A stretch of DNA of 64,000 nucleotides. Source: Enchytraeus crypticus (lineage: Eukaryota > Annelida > Clitellata > Enchytraeida > Enchytraeidae). Location: assembly GCA_905160935.1 (NCBI GenBank), contig CAJHZI010000647.1:870001-934000 (forward strand), given 5' to 3'. Under the pieces are notes generated by a model. The model made no database searches, was not told where the DNA came from, and worked only from the letters and a program-made list of their open reading frames with translations. Shown in pieces: positions 39,403 to 51,180 of this stretch. Each line of letters opens with the position of its first letter. Position 1 is the stretch's first letter. The position numbers and the translations under genes are program-made.

Positions 39403-40203
39403 ATACTTCACAGTCTAATGGTAGAGTGTCGGCTGCTGAATGAATGCTAGTTTACTTGATAGAGTTGTGGTTGGTGTTAGGGATATGGTTGTCATCGATT
39501 TGCTATAGGCCTATTGTTGTGTTGTCATGTATAGTTCCATAGCATTTTGTCGAGTAATTAAAAATCGCTTTGGTGCGTGTATGTTTAATTGCAATTGATT
39601 AATTATACATACTTAGTATGTTATATATATATAATTCTAGATGTACATTAATGAGGCATGCATGCATGTATGTATGTATTGCATTAGAACAATTTCTGCG
39701 TCTGTTTTAGACCTTCTAGTGTTGGCCTATATTATGCAAGTCGTATTTGTATTTGTAAATAAGTATTTGTGCAGACCCGTTGTGTGTGCATCATTAGACT
39801 TGTAGGCTATGTGTAAACACTATTTAGAACAAGCACTCTGCCTTACGTATTTGCTATCGTAGTTTAGCTTTTATCGATCTGTATATATTACTTTATCATT
39901 CTTGCGCTCAATCAATCAATCAGTCAATTTGTAAATATATTAAGAGCTAAGAGTTAAATGAACAGTACGTTTTCATAACTGTGGATATGAATTCCTCTAC
40001 TCAGCAGCCCTATTTCTTTTTGCTTTTAAGGTGTTTATTGTAATTAATGGTAAATTTCTGACATAATGAGTTAATATCTAGATTGCAATTACGTGCATTA
40101 TTCTGTGTATTCAAGAGCTTTAGTTGTAATACCCCTACTGGAAATTGTTAAGTAGGAAAACATTGGATGGATTTGTAATGTTTAACGGCTTCATTGTTAA
40201 GAG

Positions 40204-40374
40204 AGCAAACTGTAGGAAAGCACCCGCCACTATTAGTTGTAGGAAAGCACCCACCACTATTAGTTGTAGGAAAGCACTCACCACTATTAGTTGTAGGAAA
40301 GCACCCCACCACTATTAGTTGTAGGAAAGCACCCATCACTATTAGTTGTAGGAAAGCACCCCACCACTATTAGC
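40204..40374. repeat. 27-bp minisatellite, about 6 copies
   Basis: Unit TGTAGGAAAGCACCCACCAC plus TATTAGT. Units abut with no unique spacers. Confidence 0.92.
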
Positions 40375-40589
40375 AGCTTAGAATTCAGACGCTGTTAATT
40401 CTTTTACTTTGCGAGGAATTGCTGAAGCAACAAAGTGCTCGTGTTTTAGGAGCGACTAAAGCACTATATATTCTATAATATTTTCATTGGTAATTCTTCT
40501 CTAGTTACATATATTCTTCACATCATCTTCGTTACCACTAAAGCGACTGGTAGTGTTCGGTATTACTGTTTCTCGTGGGTGGATAGATA

Positions 40590-40790
40590 AAATTCATAAG
40601 CAAATTTTGACCATTTTCCGTATTACCAGTCTAGTGAATGTCCGAGAGTTTACTCTCAAATCAGAGCAGCTGAGAATCGAACCGACGAGAGTTCAATTCA
40701 CCTCAGGATGTGTCATTTAAATTTTTATGACGCTACAGAACGTCTCTAACCACTGCGCTATTATGTCTTTAAAAGGACAACAGTGGTATC
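40590..40790 (-). repeat. family E SINE-like repeat, minus strand
   Basis: TTTTCCGTATTACCAGTC, GAATGTCCGAGAGTTTACTC and GAGAATCGAACCGACGAG read as the reverse of the family E body. Confidence 0.7.
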
Positions 40791-40813
40791 TCTAAAGTAG
40801 TGGACTTCAATAG

Positions 40814-40866
<53 letters not shown>

Positions 40867-41329
40867 ATATATATATATATATATATACAGTATATATATA
40901 TATAAAATTGTGTCTGAAGTTTATCAGTGGTTTTCTGTAAATAGGCCGGCTTTCCTGTACCTACAAGTGTGATGTGCTTCTTTCATTTCGAAATCAAATG
41001 CGCGCACGCTTCACTTTTCGTAATAAATTGTTTCTGATTAATTGTCGTAAATTGTGCTTTGTTTTACTTCGATCTAACTAATTGTTTAATTAAATTTTAA
41101 TTACAAAAGATCAACTCTAACTAGCCCCACAAAAGTTATATATATATATATATATATAATATTATATTAAGGCTTAAATAATTGGTTTGTCGGTGTTTAG
41201 GTAAATTAAAGCAGAGACTAAATAGGAATATGAGATAGTTATGAGAGATATTGCGAGTTGATAGTTGTGATGACTTTGTGGTCAAGCTTTTCAGAACATC
41301 TCATTAGTTTTCAATTTGAAAAGTAAAAC

Positions 41330-41401
41330 TGGAGATGCGGGGTTTCGAACCCCGGGCCTTTCGCATGCAAAGCGAACGCTCTACCACTGAGCTACATCCC
41401 C
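41330..41401 (-). tRNA. tRNA-Ala (anticodon TGC)
   Basis: A 72-base cloverleaf reads on the minus strand. The acceptor stem GGGGATG pairs with CATCTCC (one G-U) and the discriminator base is A. The A box TAGCTCAGTGG and B box GGTTCGAAACC are present. The anticodon stem TTCGC/GCGAA encloses the loop TTTGCAT, giving TGC. A T-rich stretch follows the 3' end, as expected for polymerase III termination. There is no intron. Unlike the SINE heads nearby, all stems are intact. Confidence 0.96.
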
Positions 41402-41540
41402 TTGCGTCAATTGTTAAAGATTTGAGGAATGCTCATGATGCCTAGCTTGTGGCTTAAATGCCAGTTTTACTGCGGAGCGGCGCTCTCATTAAATGGCAAT
41501 GACTCTGATTCATACCATACAATACACCTGCCTAATTCAG

Positions 41541-41541
<1 letters not shown>

Positions 41542-41579
<38 letters not shown>

Positions 41580-41611
41580 ACTCTCTCTCTCTCTCTAACT
41601 CTCTCTCATAT
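41542..41611. repeat. (CT)n microsatellite
   Basis: CTCTCT runs broken by CTAA, 140 bases beyond the 5' side of the tRNA-Ala gene. Confidence 0.95.
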
Positions 41612-41972
41612 CTCTAATCTTATAATTAGTAGGCCTTAATTACTATCATTAATTAATTCGTTATTAATTAATTAATTATTAAATTTTTATTTATTACTTA
41701 AGTATTGATTCTATAATTATTGTGTATGCAATAATTGGCTTAACAACTTTGTCTCCAAAGTCAAACATAAAATGTATAATATAGAGACAGAAGCGCTGAC
41801 TTCGGGTAAGGGGAGGGCGTTACGGGTTTGAAGCACCCCACAAACTAGTACGCAAGGGGCTCTGCACTCAAATTATAAATGAAAATAATTAGCCGCATAC
41901 AAAATTATCCCTCGATCTTAACCTTTAAATGATCCTTTCAATTTTTCGATTCTATATCTTTGTCATTGTAAA

Positions 41973-42834
41973 GGTAAAGCTGGTAAGGCTAATTTAAACG
42001 TCAGTTTTCTCACTCGAAAGCGATGACAGTGACGGCGAGCCCAGGATTTTAACCCCGCACATATTAATCCGCATTGGCGGATCTAGGGGGGGCCCGACCC
42101 CCTGGATCCGCCAATGCCCCCCCCCCTTAGGTCCGTCGATAAAAAATTTAAACTATATTTTCATTGTTTCTATGGCAATTTCGATGTGTAATTATGTTAG
42201 TGAGGGCAGTGGTTAGAGGGGGGAGGGGGGGGGGGATACGAGAGAGAACTCAGTTCCAATAGCTCCATTTCTTTCTAGGATATACTAGGAGCCCTGTATA
42301 GTGGAAGGGGGCCCGAAATGTTGACCGTTTCACTAGCTCTCAATTTTCTCTTGAACCTTTGTATTAGAAGTGAAAGGGTATAAGTAAAAATGTGAACTCT
42401 GTCCCGTAGCAGTGGTGCAAAGAGCCTTGGCTGGGAGGTGCTTAAGGCCCCCCCTACCTCCAGAAATAGCTAACTTTTGCCATTTTTTCGAGATCTGCAG
42501 AGTTTCTTCGGAGGTTAAAAAATTGGCCTACTTTTTTTCAAAACAAATGTAGGATTTTAGGTTTTCCCCTGACTTTAGTACGGGTATGAGCGGTGGGGGG
42601 AGGTAAGATATGGGGATACACTCACTCTATGAGCCGAATGAAGAAGTGAACAAATTGTAAGCCCCCCCCAACAGCAATTTTTCTGGTTGCGTCACAGGTC
42701 CCGAAGAAGGCGGGGCGTAAGCAAAAATGTGTACACTCTCAAAAAGATTTCGGGCCCCCCCTTAAAAAATTCCTGGATCCGCCCCTGCTAATGCGCGGTC
42801 GAATATCCTACCAACATAGCCACTGGCTCCTTTA
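41973..42834 (-). repeat. family A SINE-like repeat split by a hAT element
   Basis: The reverse-complement core and B box lie at 41973-42071 and the head (GCGGTCGAATATCCTACC) at 42788-42834. The pieces are separated by the 716-bp element at 42072-42787. Confidence 0.75.
42072..42787. mobile_element. non-autonomous hAT-like element
   Basis: The right end, read inward, is CAGGGGCGGATCCAGG and the left end is CATTGGCGGATCTAGG, an imperfect inverted repeat of the type common in hAT elements. It is flanked by TTAATCCG and CTAATGCG, an imperfect 8-bp duplication, the hAT length. The interior is G-rich with no transposase frame. It is inserted inside a family A SINE. Confidence 0.72.
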
Positions 42835-43651
42835 TCATTGTCTGACGATATTTGACATTATATTTAAAGTTCTTGCCGTAGACACAGTACTTTAGACTAC
42901 ATCAATTCCGAGTCGACCCAAAGCAGATTTTTACCCTTCACTGTGAATTTCTAATTCACCATTACTCGCATACCTATACTTCGAAAAAATATGGCTTCCT
43001 TTCTTTACATTATTTTAACAATTACATGTAGGCCTATACTACATTAGATTAAATGGCATTACATCGATATTAATTTCTTCACAATAAATTACATTTTAAT
43101 AAATACATTACAACTATATTTGCTATTCATAACTACATATTATTATGATTTATAATACATGGTATAAATAAAGGCTAAATTATTTCTAATCATTTAAAGC
43201 TTTATCTATATATCTAATCGATATGTACTGTTTATCTATTATATCTTCTACAAAAAGGTCAACGAGCTCCTACAGTTAAATGAGCCGTTAACTCCTGAAA
43301 CAGACCAATCTAATCGATAAGTAAGAGAATTGCCTGTAGTTAGAATTCTAGATACTCTTACGGTTAAGTGTCAGTAAGCAATAGCATTATGCCATTGAGA
43401 TGTAAAGATAAGAACATCTGCGCACTGATTACTTCGTAGGAAATTATTTCATGATGTAAAGACTTTAATGTCGCCAATTTAGGCAGAAAGTTTTTCAAAT
43501 CACTATCTAGCTGACGCAATGACATTATGATGAACTGACGACAACTGTTAACGATAATGATGTAGCAAATCCTTTCTTCCATATTAACTGAAAATCATAG
43601 GATAATATCTTATGAGGTATATTAAAAACATTATAAAATCGTATTATAATA

Positions 43652-43714
43652 CCTTACTGACATCGCTTTCGAGTGAGGAAACTGATGTTAACCTTAGCTT
43701 TACCAGCTTTTAAT
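43652..43714 (+). repeat. family A core fragment
   Basis: Only the 3' part: CTGACATCGCTTTCGAGTG, GAGGAAACTGATGTTAACC and TTTACCAGCTTTT. Confidence 0.65.
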
Positions 43715-43744
43715 TAAATCAATTATACAGACCATTCTGTATAA

Positions 43745-43873
43745 GGGCTGAACCGGCAGCATACTGTCAAGCTGTTCGACAGCGAATCATAGATGTAGGG
43801 GTCAAATCACATACTCTCCCTGTCACTGACATGCTATAGGGCAGGAAACTGACGCTAAACATGGTTTTAGCTT
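43745..43873 (+). repeat. family B SINE-like repeat
   Basis: GAACCGGCAGCATACTGTCA head, CTGTTCGACAGCGAATCATA, GGGGTCAAATCACATACTC and CAGGAAACTGACGCTAAAC. Confidence 0.65.
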
Positions 43874-44200
43874 TAAGAATCGTAATTAAGGCCATTTCTA
43901 ACAAATAATCTTTAATGATGCTAGCTAATCTGCAATATGAATTTTACTCACGTGATTATGGCCTTTGCTATTATCTATTTAATAATAGTATCCTTATATT
44001 AGAGTACGACAGTGCAAACAGTGCGACATTGCACGCCCACCTGTAATCAAATGATAAGATTTACCCCGATCAAAGTCTCTTCAAGCTTTTCTCCCTAGAT
44101 ATAATGCCGCCATCTATCGAGAAGCTCAAGTGCTCCCTACGTCCCTGGCATTGCCTTATGGTGAGGAACCGGACGTTAAATTCTTATCGATTACTAATTA

Positions 44201-46156
44201 CACTGGTCAACAAATTTTAAGTTTTTGTCTGTTTCCTTAATAAAAATATGTGTCCTAGACTAATTCAGGCATGCTGATTTCAAATATGAAATCCATTTTT
44301 TCACATCACGTACCAATTTTTAGATATCGATAATTTTATATTTCAAATTTCATAATTATGCGAAATATAGATTGTAATACATTATTTTACATAACCAAAG
44401 TTCTTCGAAGAAAAAAAGTGAATTATTCCATCATTTTAATGACAAACATAACGTTTTAAATTAAAATGTTATAACTGTACCTAGAATACATACAGCAAGA
44501 AATTTTAGCTTAATTCAAAACTGCTTAGCCCGTGATTTTCGCTTATAGCTAGTGGAAGGAGCATCTCTCTTTAGCGTCCAGCAGTAGTCCGCTAGCATAC
44601 TTGGACTCCATTTTCCTTGGTAACGCTTTTCCATCGCAGTAATATCTTGGTGAAATCGCTCACCATGTTCGTCACTGACATCACCAAGGTTTGCCGGAAA
44701 AGTATCAAGGTGTGAATGGACGAAATGAATTTTGAGAGACATGTTGCACCCAAGAGACTTGTATGACTGCAGAAGAACATCGACACGCTGAGCATAGTCA
44801 TGTGATTTCTCCTTTCCCAAGAAGTATTTTGTAACGCCTTAACGCCTTTGAAAGCATCCACGCACGAAGTTCTACAAGATTCAGGTTCTCTTCAAACTGT
44901 TCATCATTCATTACTTCCCTGATCTGAGGGCCTACAAAAATTCCTTCTTTGATTTTGGCATCACTGACACGTGGAAACTTGCTTTGAAGATATCGAAAAC
45001 CATCGCCTGATTTATTCATTGCTTTCACAAAGTTTTTCATCAATCCCAGCTTGATGTGCAGTGGTGGAAGATATATTTTACTAGGATCAACGAGTGATGG
45101 ATGAGCAACACTTTTCTCGCCAGGAACTGAACCTGTGCGTCTCGGCCAATCTTTGACGACATACTGATCATTTTTTGCGCGACTATCCCATTCACACAAA
45201 AAACAACAGTACTTTGTATATCCGGGTTGCATTCCCATCAGTATCCCAATAACTTTCAGATCTCCACAAATGTGCCACTGGTGCTGTGCGTAGTCTGTTT
45301 GCTTCAACAGTACATCAATATTTTCATACGTCTCCTTCATATGTACTGCATGTCCAATCGGGATGGATGGATAAACTTTGCCGTTGGGAAGTAATACAGC
45401 TTTTAAACTTAGCTTTGACGAATCTATGAAAAGTCGCCATTCAGTTGGATCATGTTCAATACCTAAAGCTAAGAGAAGACCATTGACGTCACTGCAGTAG
45501 GAAAGATCACCTTCCCTCTTGAAGAAAGGTAAGAGACTAGCATGACGGGTCCTCAATGATATTCTTGTATCTTGGTCTAAGAGATTCCACTGTTGTAGTC
45601 TGGAGCCAAGCAATTCCGCTTGAGCTTTTGATAGGTTTAAATCTCGTACTAGATCATTCAATTCAGATTGATTTATAAGATGAGGGCCGTCAGACTGGGC
45701 AGAAAGCTCTTCATCTGATTCCTGCTGAACTTCAGCAGCTAAGGATTCACTGTCATCTTCATCCGTAGACCAACTTTGTGGCGGTACAGGAACCTCGAGA
45801 TCGTCTGAATGAAGCACAGGGCGCACCTGTACTATGGTCTATATGTACTGTGCCCTATAAAATAGGGCATAGTACTTACAGAGCATAGTACATATTATGT
45901 ACTATGCCCTATTAACGGAATGGAATCTATTGCAGTCAGGCATTGAGAAATAAATAGTTCTAAGTAAGCCTGCGCCTTCATAATCTTAATGCAAAGGTTC
46001 TAATTAAGCATTCTGAAAAGTGGAAAATGATTCTAGTCGATAACTTTTTTTTCTTACGTGATAGAAAAAAACCGAGACCAGATTTGAAATCAGCATGCCA
46101 AAATCTATAAGAAACACCTATTAAATACAAGGAAACAAAAATCATGTTGACCAGTG
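44201..46156 (-). mobile_element. Chapaev3-like (CMC superfamily) DNA transposon
   Basis: A 1956-bp element. The ends are imperfect inverted repeats that begin CACTGGTCAACA and share an inner block GGCATGCTGATTTCAAAT about 60-80 bp in from each end. The flanks are TTA on both sides (44198-44200 and 46157-46159). CACT ends with a 3-bp TWA-type duplication are what I recall for Chapaev3. The interior encodes a transposase-like protein on the minus strand. A palindromic AT-rich insert at 45826-45925 built on ACTATGCCCTAT lies just upstream of the frame. The family name rests on ends, target duplication and memory of the protein family, not on a search. Confidence 0.75.
44515..45826 (-). pseudogene. 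Chapaev3-like transposase, frameshifted
   Basis: Two minus-strand frames, 45826-44798 (342 residues) and 44820-44515 (101 residues), are parts of one protein of the uncharacterised transposase-like family seen in many invertebrate genomes. Conserved blocks: LFIDSSKLSLKAVLLPNG, WHICGDLKVIGILMGMQPGY, the zinc-finger-like CCFLCEWDSRA, YLPPLHIKLGLMKNFVKAM, KIKEGIFVGPQIREV, then in the second frame LGCNMSLKIHFVHSHLD, SDEHGERFHQDI and MEKRYQGKWSPSMLADYCW. The shift lies at about 44800-44840. The Asp of FIDSS, the Asp of CGDLK and the Glu of HGERFH are my candidates for the DDE triad; this is inference. The N-terminus may also be missing. Confidence 0.8.
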
Positions 46157-46230
46157 TTATAAGTTATTATAATTGATTGATACGGTAGGCTACTTGAAGT
46201 AGTGCTGTTTCTGAAACATCGTGTAGCGAC

Positions 46231-46428
46231 CGGTTATACAGCTCAATGACTCAGCTCTATCAGCTCAATAACTCTGCTCTATCAGCTCAATGACTCTGTT
46301 CTATCAGCTCAATGACTCTGCTCTATCAGCACAATGGCTCTGCTCTATCAGCTCAATGGCTCTGCTCTATCAGCTCAATGACTTATGCTTTATCAGCTGA
46401 ATGGCTCTGCTCTATCAGCTCAGTGAAC
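46231..46428. repeat. 22-bp minisatellite, about 9 copies
   Basis: Unit CTCTGCTCTATCAGCTCAAT plus GA, with small variants. It lies between the Chapaev3-like element and the left palindrome arm. Confidence 0.9.
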
Positions 46429-46476
46429 TTTGTGTGATAAAACGATTCGAGCAATACGTGCTGAATCGCCGCCCGG

Positions 46477-46734
46477 CTACTCGAAGTCATCAAGCGGTTT
46501 AAAAGAATTGCTGAAGCAAACTGCGTTAAATCCTTGCAAGGTTATGAAAAGCCTTTGCCAAAGAAAAGAGGAGGTCTCTCGCTTATCGCCGATTTCCTCT
46601 GTAATAAGTTTGCCTATGCCATTAATGAAATCAACTTCATTGGGATTCATGGGGCCCATGGTTTCAATGGCCACAGGAACAACTTCATATCCTACGGACA
46701 GGTCATGGCATTTATCCATTTTCTCAGAAGCGGC

Positions 46735-46737
<3 letters not shown>
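46477..46737 (-). mobile_element. retroelement-related ORF fragment at the left edge of the inverted duplication
   Basis: The minus strand reads MAASEKMDKCHDLSVGYEVV to the end of an 86-residue frame. It resembles the conserved tail (PVAIETMGPMNP, FNAVCFSNSF) that I recall downstream of reverse transcriptases in marine invertebrates; the family is not certain. The right arm of the duplication carries only the first eight codons before homology ends at 58148. Confidence 0.5.
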
Positions 46738-46779
<42 letters not shown>

Positions 46780-46920
46780 AAGTATTATTTTTATTTTTAT
46801 TTTTATTATTTGTATTATTATTATTATTATTGATATTTTCATCATCATCATCATTATTTATTTTTTGATTAATTTTATTTTTATTTTTATTACTATTATT
46901 ATTTTTTAATCATTTTTATT
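46738..46920. repeat. (ATT)n-rich tract, left arm
   Basis: ATT/TTA triplets and TTTTTATT blocks, mirrored at 57945-58127. Confidence 0.9.
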
Positions 46921-48390
46921 ATTCACTTTGTCACACACAAACAATTAAACGTATAGATAAAAACCATTCTAACTTTTTGAGCCTCTTGCCAGCGAAAAAT
47001 TTCAAGCATATTGGACTATAATGCATTATTGAGTGTCCCATAGACTAAATCTTTCAAGGAAGCGCTGAAAGTCCTTTTTGAAGTTTATACGTTGTTAAAT
47101 ACACCATCTATTTACGTCAAGTGATAATACATAATATAACATTCATATCAGTAAAACTTCCTAAAGACGTTATAACACTTGAAGCCTGTCTGTCCTTACA
47201 TCGTTATTAGCTTCTCTTGTTATCGATCTTGGTAGCTCAATTTAATTCTTTTTGTTGGAGGGGCTCAAATGTTGCTACTTCTCCATAAATTTACTGACGA
47301 CGATTTAAAGTAATCAGTGCAGAGATTATATTGTAGAATTTATCTTTACAAAATAAAAGTAAATAATAATCAAAATAATTAATAATAGTAAGAATACTAC
47401 TACTACTACTAATAACAATAATAATAATTATAAGGGCACTTATTTAAAAATAAATAATAACAACAATAATAATAATAATAATAGCAATAATAATAACAGT
47501 AATGATAATTATTATTATTATTATTAATGATAATAATAATAACCCTTATATAATTAATAAATTAACTACTTACAAATAAAATAAAAATACTAATAATTAA
47601 TAATAATTATAATATATAGTAAAATTTTGAATCGAATACTGCGTAGTACGCTCCATATTGCGTGTAATTATATTTGTGTTATTATTGTGTACTTACTTAT
47701 AACTATGTCAACTTATGTGTAATTATATTATAATGTTGCGCAAGAGTTGTATAATTATACAAAACTAATTTTTTTTATATAGGAACATTCATGATCATGT
47801 AGCTAACTATTAATTTACGCATTTATTTATCCATATGTCAAACGCACGCCCACGTACATGTGCCGTATTTAGATTGAATAAGTTTAACTCTTTTAACTGG
47901 AGGAGATGATACCCTCGCAAGCCCACGTGGATTGACGTCAGTGTTATCTATTATACAATTTACAAAATTATTGTGTTTACAGGTCAGGCCTTCAAGAGAT
48001 AAATAAACTGTTCTTCAATTACGCAAAAGAAAAATTACCGAAATGTTTCACTTTCAACTGTTTTTCTGCCTATAGTTTCATCTTATCAGTATGATCTGTA
48101 TCAGCTCTAGGCCATCTACGTAGATTCTTACCGCTGTGCCTAACAGGCCCTATGCCTATATAATCACTGTCGATTTATCCATCATCCATAAGCACGTGTT
48201 TGAAGAGCATACGAGAGCGACTAGATTGGTTCTAGCAGAATAATATTCAGTAACTTTTCAAAATCTTTCTAAGATTTCTTTAAAGTAAGCGATATTGATC
48301 AATTCTATAACCTAATACTAGGTGATCTAATAATTCTAACTGGAAATAATTCTACGTAGAGAATATAAACCTCCATACGAATCAGCAGAC

Positions 48391-49147
48391 ATGTCTAAGC
48401 CAGCTGGAAAAGAAACTGAGAACGAGTATTCTAACGCGGAATTTAGCGGATCATCCACCGTAAAACACGAACCCGCAGTGGTCGGGGGTGCTGTGGCTGG
48501 GGCAAATTATAGCGGAAAAACTGAGGAAAACGAAGTATACGCCACAATACCTAGCAGCGCTACAGACAAGCTTGGGAGAGATCCTTTCAGCGTCGAAGGT
48601 GACATCAAGGTTAGTCGGTCAATTCCTCTCATGTTGTTTAATGTAGTTGTTGCAATGTTGTTTAATGCAATGTTGTAATGTTGTTGTCATAAACCAGCAT
48701 CTGTGCTTCCTGACCCAGTGTGCCGTTATGTTAATTCTGTTACTTAGTATGGGTGGTAATGTAATATTTCGATCCGTATTATTTCGTTCATTACCGAGAT
48801 ATTCTTCGGCAAGATAACGGTAATACATCTTTAGCAACGTTGGTTCAAAATAAAAACCATTCAAGCACTAATATAGTTCATAATAAGAACAAGCAATTCG
48901 GAATCAATGTTAACACGACTGGAAAAATTATAATAATGTCCAACAAATGGTGTAAAATATCTAGTAAACCAGTCCAATCCAGCCCAAACCAGTCGAAACC
49001 AGTACACCACGCTTTTGAAGCCAATCAAGGAAAGTCAGGGACGAAATTAGGAGGGCTGATAGTGGGAGTGGTCTCGATCTGTCTGAATCTTACAAGCTAT
49101 AGCCTGCTGTTATTTTATCATGAGTAGTTTGATTGACAAAATTTTAA

Positions 49148-49205
<58 letters not shown>

Positions 49206-49275
49206 TACATGTATATATACAGTACATGTATATATACAGTATATATATATATATATATATATATAGGCCTATATG

Positions 49276-49334
<59 letters not shown>

Positions 49335-50817
49335 TTGGTTATATTTCTACACCATAGATTTCTGATTCAGAGAGTTATAATTGATTCAGATCCTCTGACC
49401 TGTCATCATTTTATAGAAGAATAATTATCTCAGGTATATAGTTTTCGATGTTTGTAGTTTATACTTGTACTGTGTGTCTTTATGTAGATCCAGTTCGATG
49501 ATTTATTCCCAGAACCGACCGATCAAGTGCAGAGCCAAGAAGATGTATGGAAAGTTAGCAACCAGGTAGGATATGTGTAATATAGGCTTCATTACAAGCA
49601 AACAACATGAGATAGGCTATATAGGCTTCAATACAAGCAAACAACATAGGCTAGGTGATATAAGCTTCAATACAAGCAACAACATAGGCTAGGTTATATA
49701 GTCTTCAGTAAAAGCAAACAACATGAAATAGGCTATATAGGCTTCAATACAAGTAATCAACATGGGTTAGGCTATATAGTCTTAAGTACAAACAAGCAAC
49801 ATGAGCTAGGCTATATAGGTTTCAATACAAGAAAACAACATAGGTTAGGCTATAAAAGCTTCATATTGACAACATCGTCTGTACAACATTCAGCTAACGA
49901 TGTATATACAATATTCAGCTAACGTTTAAAAATAAGCAATAAACCAAAGGGTCTGGCATAATAGCAAATCTAAATATGTAATCGATTTTGATTCATCTAT
50001 CTTTAGCGCTCTAAAATGACAGCATAATAATTATTCATGATTAATTTATTAATTTTATTTATTGATTGATTGACTAATTGAGTGACTGATTGATTTATTC
50101 ATGAATCTATTGATTGATTTATTGATTGGTTGGTTTATAAATTTATTGGTTCATAGATTCATTAACTGCGTATCTGACTGACTGACTAACTGACTGAGTG
50201 ACTGACGGACTGACTGATCGACTGAATGACTGACTGACTGACTGACTGATTGATTGACTGACTGATTGACTGAATATGTCGGACTGACTGAGTGATTCAA
50301 TAATTGATAGAATGATTCGTTGATTACCATATCGATTATTTCACTGACATAACATAACATAACAACAACTAGAGTGCTACAATCATCAATGACAGCATCT
50401 AGCACTATTGAGACAAAATCAAGCCGGCGAGCAAAATGAAGGTCCAAAAACGGTGCAAATTCAAAAATCCAGATAATATTCTAAATGTCCTTTACTTACT
50501 CACTGATTGCTCTCACTGTACAGGTCTACACAGGCACAAAGTTTTGGTGCTACAGAATAACGTCGCTCATACTTGGGGTGCCAGCTGCCTGCTGTTGGGG
50601 TGTCATATTTGCCTGTACCATGTTCATCAGGGTCTGGTGCTGCATGCCATACCTTCGCTGCTTCCACATCCGCATCAGTTTCTGCAGAATTTACTATCAA
50701 ACTATCATCAACACCTTCGTGCTGCCGTGCTACGAAGCCATCGGATACGTCTTCTATCACATGAGAGTTCAAGTAGTACGTCAGCCAGATGCTCGTGCAG
50801 AATTGCAGCATTTTTAA
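48391..50817 (+). CDS. CAV: caveolin, left-arm copy, 3 exons
   Basis: Caveolae scaffold protein that inserts as a hairpin in the inner leaflet of the plasma membrane. Exons 48391-48609, 49488-49565 and 50524-50817 (GT-AG, both introns phase 0) give 196 residues. Residues 1-73 are polar ([13 protein letters not shown] onward) and end with [11 protein letters not shown]. Exon 2 carries the caveolin signature FDDLFPEP (residues 76-83) and EDVWKVSNQ. With the start of exon 3 this forms the scaffolding segment (about 91-110) ending TKFWCYR. A hydrophobic, cysteine-rich intramembrane stretch follows ([15 protein letters not shown]), then [20 protein letters not shown], matching the caveolin C-terminal domain. 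Intron 1 holds a (TA)n tract and intron 2 a 39-bp minisatellite. A dispersed repeat ends about 30 bases before exon 3. An almost identical copy lies in the opposite orientation at 54034-56474. Confidence 0.92.
49575..49866. repeat. 39-bp minisatellite in caveolin intron 2, left arm
   Basis: About seven units built on TAGGCTATATAGGCTTCAAT and ACAAGCAAACAACAT. The mirror array is at 54993-55284. Confidence 0.85.
50340..50480 (-). repeat. family F repeat in caveolin intron 2, left arm
   Basis: Reverse complement of the family F block, ending about 40 bases before exon 3. The mirror copy is at 54370-54490. Confidence 0.75.
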
Positions 50818-51004
50818 TTTCACAGAAAAATGTTGATAGAACTTAATTATACTGAAGAAGACGGTACAAATATGAATGCTGATGCCTCTATTATGAATGC
50901 ACTGCTAGCCGCTCTTTGTGCAGATTAGAACAAAGGACATTTATTTGAATTTGATTGGATAGTATTATTGACAGTATTGATTGAGAAAATCACCCAATAG
51001 GTAA

Positions 51005-51180
51005 TTTATACTATTTTCCGTATAACCAGTCCAGTGAATGTCCAAGATGTTGCTCTCAGATCAGCGCAGCTGGGATTTGAATCCACGAGGGTTCAGTTCA
51101 GCTCAGGATCTGTCATTTAGAACTTCATGACGTTACCCCTACGCTATTTAGACATTCTAGAACTGTTGGAGTATTGCTTA
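51005..51180 (-). repeat. family E SINE-like repeat, left arm
   Basis: Lies about 200 bases after the left caveolin stop codon. The mirror copy is at 53668-53850. Confidence 0.75.

Larger units (their letters stand above)
36960..41329. other. intergenic, repeats only
   Basis: Holds a degraded family A-like piece near 37060-37140, SINE J, family E copies, a family G piece, two minisatellites and (TA)n. No gene seen. Confidence 0.6.
42835..44127. other. intergenic, no gene seen
   Basis: Family A and B fragments at 43652-43873. The rest is unique AT-rich DNA. Confidence 0.6.

Noticed and set aside
40204-40374. CRISPR-like array of 27-bp direct repeats
   Set aside because: Units abut with no unique spacers and the genome is animal; it is a minisatellite.
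49148-49424. Tyr-Ile repeat open frames (also at 55502-55745 and 26454-26657)
   Set aside because: Translations of (TA)n tracts.
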